Assembly (NCBI GenBank): GCA_905250885.1
Contig: CAJNOQ010000633.1
Span: forward strand, 1 to 35,560
DNA length: 35,560 nt
Direction of reading: 5' to 3'
Source of the DNA: Didymodactylos carnosus
Taxonomy: Eukaryota > Rotifera > Eurotatoria > Philodinida > Philodinidae
The stretch's first letter is position 1. Each line of letters opens with the position of its first letter. Made by a program: the position numbers and the translations under genes. Below, piece after piece: positions 10,366 to 20,145 of the stretch. Below the pieces are notes generated by a model. That model had not been told where the DNA came from and did not search any database. It worked only from the letters and a program-made list of their open reading frames with translations.

Positions 10366-11270
10366 TTATTCAATATAGTTATCCGCCAAATAATTCGTTA
10401 ATATAACCGACTGTATAGAGTGTATCTTTCGACCAGATGAATGAAGTGATTTTGAAACCTCTTTGAATACTGAGCCATCAAATGTTTTATCAGATTCTAT
10501 TATTGTATAAAAGTTATTCAGTGCCAGATAAATATTGGCTCGAATATTATCGACCCAGATACTATATGATGGATGATACGTCCAAGTGAGATAAGATATG
10601 ATGTCATTCCAACTACATTTGAAAACATCAGTTAAATCCGTACTGTAGGGTAGATACTTTTCACAATTGGTGTTGGTATTTTTGTGCATTATTTTATCTT
10701 TAGCTGGAAGACCACAAACAACTATGTGTTTGGTCTTTTTATCAGCAAACAACGTTTCCAAATTTTTTCTATACAATTCATCTCATACTTTTTTGCGTAT
10801 GTCAAATTTATCTAGAAATAAAAGAACATAACAGGATGGTGTTTGAAAAATTATGGTTAATTATTTTTACTTGTTGGTGCTATAATAAGTGAGCTATACA
10901 TGATTGTTGTTAGTTTTGCTAATGGTTGTGGGCTATTATTGAAAATTATTCTCAGTTCCTGCATAGTTACTGCTTCTTTATCAGAATAATCCCAGTGCAT
11001 GTGTATTGGGTTCAGTGGGTTATGAAGTAAGATAACTATATCTAATTTGTCGTGAAACTTTTTTATGGGATGATAATCGGGAGAGTCGAGAGTACGATCA
11101 AAAACTATTATATCGTCGTCACACACTTTTAATTCCGACAGTTTATAAATTCGTTGTACATTTGCTTCCTTATTCGCCTTTTCAACAAACAATTTAAAGC
11201 CACTTTTGTACGATTGTCGTTGTTTATCCAGTTCTTCGGCGTACAAAACTTTCCCTGGGTTCTCATTATT
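10366..11270 (-). pseudogene. Unrecognised two-exon gene with one in-frame TGA
   Basis: On the minus strand an exon (about 11270 down to 10863) reads an open frame with normal-looking composition. It begins after a good acceptor (TTATTTCTTCAG|ATTCC) and ends at CCAACAA|GTAAAAATAA. A 51-bp intron (10862-10812) ends TTTATTTCTAG|AT. The spliced frame runs into the second open stretch (10776-10366, ending LADNYIE-stop), interrupted only by a TGA at 10783-10785. Visible features: DDDIIVF, LDIVILLHNP and KHIVVCGLP, which look like buried beta strands of an alpha/beta fold. The KHIVVCGL segment is faintly like the nicotinamidase/isochorismatase core strand, but the catalytic residues are not evident, so I do not assign it. 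No upstream start exon was identified. It is either a recent pseudogene or a gene with a sequencing error. Confidence 0.5.
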
Positions 11271-11700
11271 GGAATCTGAAGAAATAAGACACTGTGAATA
11301 CACACAAAAGCCAACAAGAAGTGAACCAGCTTTGTTACGTTTTAGCAACCTTTATTCATTTCTGACAATAATTGAGGGGTGTAGACAGCGGTTTATTCTT
11401 TTTCCTATATGTAAAACAGCGGTTCAAATAATTCGTTAACCTAGGTCACCACATTTGGTTGAGCTGTCGTGGACATATTGTCAAACTCAAGGCTTTAAAT
11501 GTAAAGGAAAAAAGACCGATTTTTATTAAAGTGACGACTAGAAGTCACGATCTCGCACAATGGTGCTATTCAAAGGAAAAGTTATGTAACAAAACCGTTG
11601 CAAACGACACAAAAATAATTTATTAGAAAAGCTAGTTTAACTGCTAAGAAAATTTTGATCTAGATTACTAGATTTTTACTTGATTGCAATAAATTGGTAA
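11271..11700. other. Stretch upstream of the minus-strand pseudogene
   Basis: The minus-strand frame extends to 11348 but lacks an ATG. An intron or the promoter of the minus-strand gene may lie here. Nothing else is recognised. Confidence 0.3.
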
Positions 11701-11707
11701 CGACAGT

Positions 11708-11820
11708 TGAAGAAATTAATTCAACAAGCACTGAATGTTTCGTTCAACAATAATGGCAGTTGTGACAATGATGTTGATGATTTACTATCAATAGCATTAG
11801 AAAAACTTAATACAAAATAA
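11708..11820 (+). pseudogene. Possible exon relic, unrecognised
   Basis: After a possible acceptor (GTAACGACAG at 11698-11707) a 37-codon frame opens: LKKLIQQALNVSF, then an Asn/Asp-rich stretch, then DDLLSIALEKLNTK and a TAA at 11818-11820. The TAA is followed at once by GTACCT, which resembles a donor. A second acceptor (TTCTTTTTTCAG at 11891-11902) precedes a further short frame that ends near 11990-12001. The amino-acid make-up and acceptor sites look coding, but no start or domain is visible and the join is not in phase. Confidence 0.3.
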
Positions 11821-12001
11821 GTACCTCCGCTAGGTAATTCGAAAGAGTCGAGAATAAGAATTTGTAAACAAAAATTTAAATCTGCTTTTCTTCTTTTTTC
11901 AGTTTGTCACCAGTAAAAACTGCGATTGTTTCAATCAAACATTCCGAAAGTTTAACACATCATTCGACTCAAACAATTCATAATGATAATGATTATTGTT
12001 A

Positions 12002-12892
12002 GAATACGCAGCAAAATGTGTAAGTTACAGAAATTTTTGATGAGTATATCTTTAGAAATGAAAGGACAAAAGAAACAAATCGAAAGTTTTCTGAAAAACT
12101 CTCAAATTCTTCTCACATTGTTCACTATTGGGTCCATGTACATGACTGGCTTCGTTGTGTAATCGTTGCATACGTGACAGCCGGTCATTTGTCTTTATTC
12201 AAGTTTTTTCTGACATTGAGCGCTTGGCTTCTTTTTAACTCTACACCGTTTGCGGTCATAATGGTGCCGTATTTTCATCGTTTACTGTATTACGGTCGCA
12301 AGCGGCACCGTTTTGGTACGGTCATGTAGTTTTTGAACGAAAATTCAAACGTGATGCAAATGTACAGATTGATAAAGCATTGTTAGTTGATCTTGTTACT
12401 CATTTGTTTCAGCTTATTCCCTTGACTGGAAGTCTATAGACTTTTATTTCGTATGGCCCTATACAAATGTCTGCGTCCGCAAAATAAAATGCGATAGCGA
12501 GTAGAGGATAGAGTTCTTAGTGATGAAAATGATACGAGGTAGGCATTCGACCATGGAAAATGAGAAAAAGAGTTCTGTGAAGCTGGTTTCTTCCTCTGCG
12601 TGCACATTATTTTTTATCAGAGACGGAATTTAATGTTCCCGCACATTAATGTGCGGAAAACATTCGGAGCCTAATTGTGTTTAGTTCTTGAGTTGAGTCT
12701 CTATGATTTAGAATTTAGGAAGTTTTATTTAACGGGACGCGGAGACAGTAAAAGTATCTTTTGTGTTGAAAGACAGAAAAGCATTAAAAAGGACAAGTAG
12801 AAAACTGGGAGGTGACCAGCACAGCAAATTAACGTGATCAAATTAGTTCATCTGGCACCACCTTTAAGGAGAATCCAACACACCATACCTCG
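12002..12892. other. Gene-free stretch with an 18-bp perfect palindrome
   Basis: CCGCACATTAATGTGCGG at 12639-12656 is a perfect palindrome, and with small offsets the symmetry extends outward to AATGTT/AACATT. Other GC-richer words (ACGGTCGCAAGCGGCACCG near 12290-12310) stand out from the AT-rich background. No gene is recognised. Confidence 0.45.
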
Positions 12893-13030
12893 TTGAAACA
12901 AATCCTACGATATTCTATAATAGGATTATATATGATTCTTATTGTAAGACTAAATGATATTTTTTATCTGATCTTACTATAAGAATCCTATGTAATAGTA
13001 TTATAAGAATCGTATCAATCCCTAGAAAAA
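12893..13030. repeat. Imperfect palindromic element related to the 1.3-kb tract
   Basis: ATAGGATTATATATGATTCTTAT at about 12920-12942 is mirrored by ATAAGAATCCTATGTAATAG at about 12980-13000, with more TATAAGAATCGTAT to 13020. The words match those at 1-40 and 1310-1745, so these are probably degenerate copies of one short foldback family. Confidence 0.5.
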
Positions 13031-13196
13031 TCTTAGTTAATCTTTTATTACATATTTGACGATGTAATCATTCTGTCGTTTTCATTTTGTCCTCTCTTGT
13101 CTGTTTTTTTCGTTCTGTGTTGTCCTAGAGGTGGGACAATTAACATGCAGTTAAAAAGTTTCGCGGCATTTTTCTCGTAACTTCGAAAACTTAGAA

Positions 13197-13320
13197 GTTT
13201 TCACAAAACTTCCAATGCAAAAGTTGTCGATGATGGTAGTAGACACCGAATGGTGCAAAAATGAATCGAAAATCTCACCAGCAAACGGATTGGAAGCAGC
13301 TTTACTGTGAGAGGATCCGA
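13197..13320 (+). repeat. Copy C of the 'SNAKVVD' repeat family (truncated)
   Basis: The sequence from about 13205 to 13312 aligns with 19690-19800 at roughly 85-90% by eye. Both translate, in the same frame, to SNAKVVD.., SRHR.VQK, IENL.SKRIGSS and TVRG. The 13-kb copy has a TGA where the 19.7-kb copy has Ser, so it is not functional. After about 13315 it departs into unrelated sequence. Confidence 0.65.
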
Positions 13321-13670
13321 AACGTTCTTATTTCCCGCAAGTGGGAAATTAGAACGTTTGCTGTGTCTGTATGGGATAAATGGAACGCATCTACCAAAAC
13401 ACACGAGATTCTTTCACAAACGTATTTTGAATTTGATAATCGTGCTTTCAGGTATATTGAAACACGCGGTAGACAACATATACCAAACATTCATCTCCAT
13501 CCATCTATGTAGATTAAAAGTCTAATGTACCATAAGATCTCAAGATAGTTTATCCGCCACATATGAGACTCTAATTTCAAAAAAATTCTGTGCATTCCCA
13601 GTTCCCAAAAGTGGGAAATTAGAACGTTTGCTGTGTCTGTATGGGATAAATGGAACACATCTACCAAAAG
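13321..13670. repeat. Hairpin plus 68-bp direct repeat
   Basis: Positions 13333-13400 and 13603-13670 are direct repeats offset by exactly 270 bp, with about three differences by eye (GTGGGAAATTAGAACGTTTG... to ...CATCTACCAAAA). The first copy also forms a hairpin: 13321-13336 pairs with 13343-13358 with one mismatch. The spacing could reflect a partial tandem duplication or the ends of a short element. Confidence 0.7.
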
Positions 13671-13679
13671 TAGTGGGAT

Positions 13680-14466
13680 TTTCTTCAAACTGTGCTTTTT
13701 ATTTTATATCTCTATTTCACACTATAGATGCAGAGTTTCCTAGAAAAAGATTTAGAGAATTGTTTCGCACATGAACTAATGTGCTTTGGAAAGTCAATGC
13801 ACGTACTCCAGAATATGATGGAGAGCACGAAGAGAATTTCTCCATATTAATACAACGGGAACATGAAGAAATGTAAAGGATTATTTTGAAAAACTTTTCT
13901 AATCTAAGCGAAATGTAGAGGAAGTTTGCCATCCTGTAGATGATCACTCTAAAAAGCAACTGCCAAGAACAATCGTCTAGCTTTTGGTGAGGGATGAGGA
14001 TCGCGGGTACCATTAGAAGAAGGAAGATCAGTGAGGTCAAGAACCTCATTCTATAAATATTTTTTCAATGCCTGTTGTTGTTCTTGATATGGTCATTAAT
14101 ACAATTTTGCATTATTTTTAGTTTATAGACTATGGCAGCGTGTTTCGAAGGGGAAACGTATTAAGAAGACTGTTCATAATAGAAACAGTCACCGAAACAT
14201 TTTCAGATTGTGCATCATATCTGGGAATATTTGTTGCAAAATGTGGAACAAGATTGGCACTCATATTATGAGGTTGGTTACTACAACTGTTAGGTTTAAG
14301 TAATACCAGATGTCCCAAAAGTCCAAATGAAAAACAAACTTCAATAACTCCGTCATTTCTTAACTAAACTTCAAGGTTATTTCTTTGCTTAATGGAGGAA
14401 AGTTTCAAGTTTTATTGGATGTGTTTGGACATTTTTGTTAATACTTGAAAGAATTGTTTGGATTTA
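13680..14466. other. Gene-free stretch
   Basis: Open frames exist on both strands (13717-14049 and 14130-14318 minus). On the plus strand a 49-codon frame follows an acceptor-like TTATTTTTAG at about 14121. None has a recognisable domain, and the plus-strand reading of 13729-14049 has many stops, so no gene is called. Confidence 0.35.
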
Positions 14467-14770
14467 TTATCTACTAAAAAACTTTTTTGAATGGGACTTA
14501 AATGATTTTTATTATTAAAATAAATTAAACGATGTTCCCTTTCACACAACAAAATAATTAGTTGCTAGACACATCTCCCAAGTTTTAGAAATCATCAATG
14601 CTATGTTCTGTTAATACAAAAACCAAATTTACTATTAATATCATATTTAATAAACTTGACACAATAACAAAAGCAACTAATTATTTTGTTATGTGAAGGG
14701 AACATCATCCACTTTATTTTAATAATAAAAATCATTTAAGTCCCATTCAGAAAAGTTTTGTAGTAGATAA
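14467..14770. mobile_element. Foldback element / MITE (304 bp, ~100-bp arms)
   Basis: Left arm 14467-14565 and right arm 14673-14770 are reverse complements at roughly 90% by eye, including AATGGGACTTAAATGATTTTTATTATTAAAATAAA and GAACATC...CAAAATAATTAGTTGC blocks. The spacer is about 107 bp. The outermost bases read TATCTACTA...TAGTAGATA, so a TA target (mariner-type) is possible but cannot be told from the repeat itself. Non-coding. Confidence 0.8.
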
Positions 14771-14961
14771 CTTATACGTAAAACTACCAACTAGCGTCAA
14801 ACAACAAAAAAACCTATTATGTGAACTGTATTTATGCATTTTTTCCTCGAATAAAACTCTGCTATCCTTGGATAATTCCAGTCAGATACTGGTTTTTATT
14901 AAGATTAAGTCTTGGTTAAATGAAAACTAAGACTTAGTTTGTTATTTATTCGCTTGTTTAG
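14771..14961. other. Stretch ending in a splice acceptor
   Basis: AT-rich sequence with no gene. TTTATTCGCTTGTTTAG at 14945-14961 is a good 3' splice site that abuts the ATG at 14962. Confidence 0.4.
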
Positions 14962-15804
14962 ATGCCACGCAGGAAACGACGAAGTGGAATAACAAGAGCA
15001 ACAGCAGCTAAACACGCTGCTGCTACTACCAGTAAAGTAATACTTTCGACGCGCAATCGCAAATCATCACCATCAGCCACTACCGAATCAAGCGCAACGG
15101 CAGTAAAAATGACGGAAATCTAAATCAAGAAAGAGCCTGAAAAAGTGAAAGAATCAGTGAGTACAGAAATAAGTATAAACATGGCTTGTTGGGATATTAA
15201 CATGATCAACTTGTTATTATATACGCTCGTATTTGCATGAACATATTGTGTAACTCTGATTTGTAAACCGTCAGATATTTATGATAGTTGTACCGATTTC
15301 TTTCCTACACCAAAGCAGTTAATAGGTACAACATTTGATGATGACAAAACAATGTCATGCTTAGTCGAAAATGGTGTAACAGATAGAGATCACAATTTCA
15401 TTAAAACAAGAAATGATCGGGATCAGTTAACAATACAATACTTTTTAAATACGTGTCAAGAACTATTAAATGCTAATAAATTAATTCAGATTAACAAACA
15501 ACACATATATAAAAATAAAGAACATGAAGAAGAGAAAAATAATGAAAATCATTATTATTCTTTTCTTATTGACTCATTGATCGAATGGCTAAAGGAATAT
15601 AAAATAATTGATGAAAATGGTCTTTTATTAATTGATACATCAACAATAAATCAATATACAATTAATTAAAGTATGTACAATTATTAAAACAATATCCTGA
15701 CTTAACAAGTGTGTTCAGTCTTATTTCATTGGATGGAAAATATTTATACAAAATATTAAAAGGTGAATTTAGTGATATCCGGAAAAGGTTTCTGAAAGAA
15801 TGTT
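14962..15804 (+). pseudogene. Broken unrecognised gene (Lys/Arg-rich N-terminus)
   Basis: One reading frame runs from the ATG at 14962 to 15669, broken only by TAA at 15121 and TGA at 15238. The N-terminus is basic and low in complexity (MPRRKRRSGITRATAAKHAA), has better codon-like composition than its surroundings, and is followed by an acidic/Lys segment (IKKEPEKVKES). The TGA may lie in an intron: GTGAGTACAG at 15159 is a consensus donor and AACCGTCAG near 15270 a fair acceptor. The later part (LICKPSDIYDSCTDFFPTPK through SLIEWLKEYKIIDENG) is hydrophilic and has no domain I recognise. The frame stops at 15669 and resumes in another frame (YVQLLKQYPDLTSVFSLISL to FLKEC-stop, 15802-15804), as if frameshifted. 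At least the TAA and the shift argue for a pseudogene. Confidence 0.5.
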
Positions 15805-15849
15805 AGAATTTTAAATCGCGAAAAGCCAAATAATCAAGCGGCAAATTTT
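15749..15849 (+). repeat. 101-bp direct repeat, copy 1
   Basis: It is identical to 16300-16400 except for about six substitutions and has no gaps. It contains the ILKGEFSDIRKRF coding remnant at the end of the broken gene at 14962-15804. Confidence 0.85.
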
Positions 15850-16173
15850 CTTAATTTTGAAAGTAAATCAAAAAGAGGTTAACATTATTAAACCACTATG
15901 ATAAATGTATCAAGTTTGACTCTAACATCGAGAACTAGGGAAGTTTTCTGAAAGTTATGGATCCTGTTTCGTTATTGGTAAAGTGTTTTGCTTATCGAAA
16001 AATTGTATGAACTACATACCTTCTGGAACAGTTATTATGAAAATATATAGATAGTTACTAAAAACAAGGATATAGATCTTCTCTAAATATGATACGATGC
16101 CCTCATCTAAATGCACTGAGAAACAAATTATTGTAATCAATCCATGTGTCCAATCACAACTAAGACAGCACGG
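15850..16173. other. Gene-free stretch between the repeat copies
   Basis: AT-rich sequence with no coding signal. Together with the left foldback arm it separates the two copies of the 101-bp direct repeat. Confidence 0.35.
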
Positions 16174-16940
16174 TAACGGGTGGCTTCGATTAAATAGGAC
16201 AAGATCATTTTCTTTTTTTGGGCTACTCAGATACATTTCCAGAACTTCGTTTTATGCTCACTCGATAGAGAATTGAATTTTCCACAAAACCTGCTATTTC
16301 AAAATATTAAAAGATGAATTTAGTGATATCCGGAAAAGATTTCCGAAAGAATGTTTGAATTTTAAATCGCGAAAAGCCAAATACTCAAGCAGCAAATTTT
16401 TTCAAATATTTTTCACAGACTTTAGTTTTTTGGCTATGAAAGCAGTAAGACGTTCGGAATTGAGGGTTTTAGTCTTATTATCTTACACAGAATTAAATTC
16501 TACATTATTTGATATATAATAAAGTTTCTCAATTGAAACCATTAATTACAAAAATTAATTTAATTTGAGAAAATTGAAAAACCGGTTGAGAACTAATTAT
16601 ACGTTCAATTGACGTAGTGAAAACATTGTATGAAATTGTGAATGAGTGAGATCCATAGAGCACAAAATTCTCTATCCTTCTACCTATCAAAATTAACTAT
16701 TGAACATCAGACAAAGGGCTAAAAATCTCAAAAAAGGAGACGAAAAAAGTACGTTGTAGTGCGACAACTCAGCATTGAATGGTACTCAAACAAGAAAAAT
16801 GCTGTCAGAGATTGAAATAGCAGGTTTTGTAGAGAATTCAATTCTCTATCGAGTGAGCATAAAATGAAGTTCTGGAAGTGTATCTGAGTAGCCCGAAAAA
16901 AGAAAATGATCTTGCCCCATTTAATCTGAGCCATCCATTA
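16174..16940. mobile_element. Foldback element (about 129-bp arms)
   Basis: Left arm 16174-16302 and right arm 16812-16940 are reverse complements, about 90% identical over the inner 105 bp and weaker toward the outside. The complementary open frames on the two arms both read MYLSSPKKENDL, which reflects the repeat and not a gene. The 509-bp interior holds the second copy of the 101-bp direct repeat. That copy begins exactly where the left arm ends (16300-16302), so the element junction and the duplicated segment coincide. Confidence 0.75.
16300..16400 (+). repeat. 101-bp direct repeat, copy 2
   Basis: Second copy of 15749-15849. Here the frame ILKDEFSDIRKRF continues without the early stop of copy 1 through CLNFKSRKAKY and FLAMKAVRRSELRVLVLL to a double stop at about 16517. 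This copy may keep more of the original coding sequence. Confidence 0.8.
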
Positions 16941-18464
16941 AAGGTAACAAACATATCGAAGTCCGTTACTGAGCAACATTTTTTCATAACATTATTCAGC
17001 TTCTTTTCAAATAGTCATTTTCTGTTTCTTTTTATTTGCTGTAGTTTTTATTCTGTCTTTCATCAATCATTTCGAGTACTGCGTTTAGTTTGTACATATT
17101 ATGTAATTCTAGTAATCAAATTTATTTTATCCAGTTAATTAATCAATAAACAGCTATGTTCATGCTACTGTAGTATTTCCATCAAACATTACTGCAGGAG
17201 CTCCAAAACAGCCATGAGCGTACGAGGATGAAAGTTCTGTCATTCTGGTTTCTAGCTGAGGCGCGAGTAGAGGCATATAACTTGTTTTTACATTTGACTC
17301 CTTCCATCCGTTCTGTCCGGATGTCTTCAGTTGCACCAAGTTTTCAAACTCTTTGCATCGTGATATAAACTTTTGAAGAAATGTAACTTTTGCCCAAAAG
17401 AACTGGGAACTCGTAAAACTGATAAAAGAGAGCCCAATAATGTTTTCTTTGCATTCAAAAGCCCAAGAAGATAGGAAAAGTAAACACGATTGTAATTATA
17501 GAAAAAATTTGGCTTAGCCTCTCGTGAAGCAACTGATCCGAACTGATAACAATTTTGCAGATAGCCGTCAGATCGAATTACTTGTTCTCAATTAGAAAGC
17601 ATTGCAGTGTACTTAAGTATTGCAACAATTTAGGTTGTGTTCTCCATGAAATCATTCATTTTGCATTCTGTCTTAACCGGAGCAATGAAAATTAAAAAAA
17701 ATCGTATGAAAAGCGGTCTGAACCGGTAAATTCTTGAAAGTGGACACCCGTGAAACCAATCCAGGTCGACAAAAACTGTCATTTAATTGTCCATTAACAG
17801 CCTGTTAACTGTATGCCAAAAAATGGCCTGTTAATTGTGTAAAAATGAGTTTATGGTCACCAAGTCAGTCACTGTTTTATTCTGCTGTCATGACTAGTAT
17901 AAATGACTCCATTTTATATAATATATATAATATATTATAATTTGAAGTTTTTCTCTTCAATTATACGAGTCGTAGAAACTTGCCTTGAAGAAGTAGTCCG
18001 TGGTTCTTGGGTCGGTGCCGGTGATAGTACCTCAGGTTTTAGAAGATTTTTTTTTTTCACATTTTTTAACGGTCTAAAAATTGATATTTAAATGGAAAAA
18101 AAAATGTGATCAGCAGGGAGGGTTACTGGTACCTGTTATTTGACCGTTTTCTGACATTTAGAAAAATGCGAAATAAATGCATTTAAACGTTCTCAGTTAT
18201 AATGACAAAAAACGCCCTAAAAACTGGGTTCAATGTCATAAAACTTCCATTTAAATGCTTATTAATAGCGTATTAAACGACATTTAATTGGCAATTGATT
18301 AAAACTGATTACAGTGAGTTTGTATAATTACTCTGAGGATAGGATGTGAAGGTGAGGTTCTTAAAACTTTCTCGACACGTGATATAAACAAGCAAGAATG
18401 TTGTTTTTTCGAAAAGTGCGTAGCGAAAAATTTAGCATAGTTGTTGGCATATAAAAAAATTCGA
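16941..18464. other. Gene-free stretch with degenerate TTAA-rich direct repeats
   Basis: No gene. About 17780-17815 (CATTTAATTGTCCATTAACAGCCTGTTAAC) resembles 18250-18281 (CATTTAAATGCTTATTAATAGCGTATTAAAC). Extra CTGTTAA words lie at about 17828-17840. This looks like remnants of one short repeat. The open frames at 16878-17138 and 17903-18091 are without features. Confidence 0.4.
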
Positions 18465-18678
18465 GTTTTTATCGTATAAGCCATCTCACGCGCATTCAAA
18501 GCGCTATGCAAAATCAAGTTGTCTGTAAGACGATCAATATGAAGAACATCTCGTGCTTTTCGAAACGCTGATGATTTTTGAGAATAATCTGGAGGAAGCT
18601 CTCGTTTCGCTTGGATAGTAAACAGTGATAAATCATCTTCCTAAAATCGAACACTCCATTGAATATCCTCACTACCAG
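18465..18678 (-). repeat. Copy B of the 'SNAKVVD' repeat family, inverted
   Basis: The reverse complement matches 19811-20021 with only a handful of differences, including a 3-bp in-frame insertion and a TAT to TAG change that breaks the frame. Downstream on the minus strand (to about 18330) the frame continues as RIFLYANNYAKFF...KKQHSCLFISRVEKVLRTSP, which is absent from copy A. This copy preserves a different 3' part of the same coding sequence. Confidence 0.85.
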
Positions 18679-18869
18679 GCGCATCGATATACAACTTTCA
18701 GAGATCATTGGATATAAGTTCATCAACACTAATTTTGAGAAAATAGTCGGTTCGACCTCTTACTGAGTCCATTGGTAAATATTATAATTTACGCCTTTCA
18801 ACTAACCGAATATAATCTTTACTACTGTTGTGTAATGCATTAGAAACAAAAATTTAAATTTTAAGAATT

Positions 18870-19570
18870 ACAGAATTTTAGACTTTCAGAATTATATAGT
18901 CCTTCCTCTTGCATATATGTGCGTATAAATCTATACTAGAATTTTCTATATACAATTTTGAATAAGTCGTTTGTTAGTCACTTGTTACACATCGGATCGC
19001 TTTCTCCTTTTATTCTTATCTATTGACATGATACTTTCTATCCAAATAAAAAAGAAACTAATTCAGCTATGCTGAAATTTGAGAATTCTAGAACTTTAGA
19101 TTTTACTAATCGCAGAATTTTAGAAATCTAAAATTCTAATATTGCGCAATTATTAAAATCTCAACTTTGACTGCAGCTTACATTAAAGAAGTACGAAAGT
19201 CATTAACCATATCACTCACTTTCTGAATATACTCATTTTTATCAAGAAACAGGACACCATTCCCTTTATCCGGTTCACAAATAACAATTAATTTATCTTT
19301 TCATAAGTTCTTCCACATTACTTTATAATCATTAGATGCAAATCGATTAAATGCTCACCTTCTGTAAAATTCTAGAATTCTTAAGAAATCTAAAATTCCC
19401 AAATTCTCATACTCTAAAATTCTGCAGTTCTAAAAATCTAAAAGTTTAAATTGTACAGTTCTAAAAGTGTATAATTCTAATATCCTAGAATTCTAGAATT
19501 CTAAAATTCTAGAAGTCTAACATTCTAAAAGTAGGAAAATCTCATTGTTTAAAATTCTTAAATCCGAATT
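18870..19570. repeat. Degenerate TTCTAGAA / TCTAAAATT tract
   Basis: The words AATTCTAGAATT, TCTAAAATTC and AGAATTTTAGA recur every 8-14 bases, densest at 19365-19530. The motif is nearly self-complementary, so it reads the same on both strands. No fixed period is visible, and it is interrupted by ordinary sequence at about 18950-19070 and 19150-19350. This is probably a decayed simple satellite. No coding sequence. Confidence 0.65.
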
Positions 19571-19638
19571 AAAACGGAAAAATTCGAACAGTCTACAGTT
19601 ATAAAACCTTTTCCCCATCCACCATTATCCACATACTT

Positions 19639-20145
19639 GTGTTAAAAATGCACGTTTTAAAGCTGTTGATAAAATTAAAACTAAAAAACATTTCCAATGC
19701 AAAAGTTGTAGACGGTCGTAGTAGGCATCGAACGGTGCAAAAATCAATCGAAAATCTTAGCAGCAAAAGGATTGGGAGCAGTTGTACTGTGAGAGGGTTG
19801 AAACGTGTGTCTGGTAGTGAGGATATTCAATGGAGTGTTCGATTTTATGAAGATGATTTATCACTGTTTACTATCCAAGCGAGACGAGAGCTTCCTCCAG
19901 ATTATTCTCAAAAATCATCAGCGTTTCGAAAAGCACGAGATGTTCATATTGATCGTCTTACAGACAACTTGATTTTGCATAGCGCTTTGAATGCGCGTGA
20001 GATGGCTTATACGATAAAAACGCAAGAGCGCCAGTTTGGAAAATGGGTGCGACATGTTCAAATATCCTCGGCTGTAATGATCGATACAATCAAAATTCAA
20101 TATACCAACGGTGTTATTAAAATTTTGGGCCCTTTCCTTATATGA
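19639..20145 (+). pseudogene. Copy A of the 'SNAKVVD' family: 168-codon open frame, unrecognised
   Basis: This is the longest surviving member of a repeat family with relatives at 13.2 and 18.5 kb. The conserved part runs from SNAKVVDGRSRHR (residue about 19) through IENLSSKRIGSS, SEDIQWSVRFYEDD, ELPPDYSQKSSAFRKARDV and HIDRLTDNLILHSALNAREM (to residue about 125). The ends differ between copies, so the open frame is a fragment joined to unrelated flank, and the listed ATG is probably not original. The basic N-terminal region might be DNA-binding, as in transposases, but there is no catalytic triad I can place. The shared frame in three copies suggests a dispersed mobile-element protein or a duplicated gene exon. 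Confidence 0.5.

Noticed and set aside
13729..14330. Protein-like words on the plus strand (RKRFRELFR, VNARTPEYDGEHEENF, GNVLRRLFIIETVTETF)
   Set aside because: The reading has about six stops in 110 codons before 14050, near chance for this composition. The later 49-codon frame lacks any recognised domain.
16012..17138. Two open frames on opposite strands that both begin MYLSSPKKENDL
   Set aside because: They are the two arms of the foldback at 16174-16940 read in mirror orientation; the similarity reflects the repeat, not a gene family.
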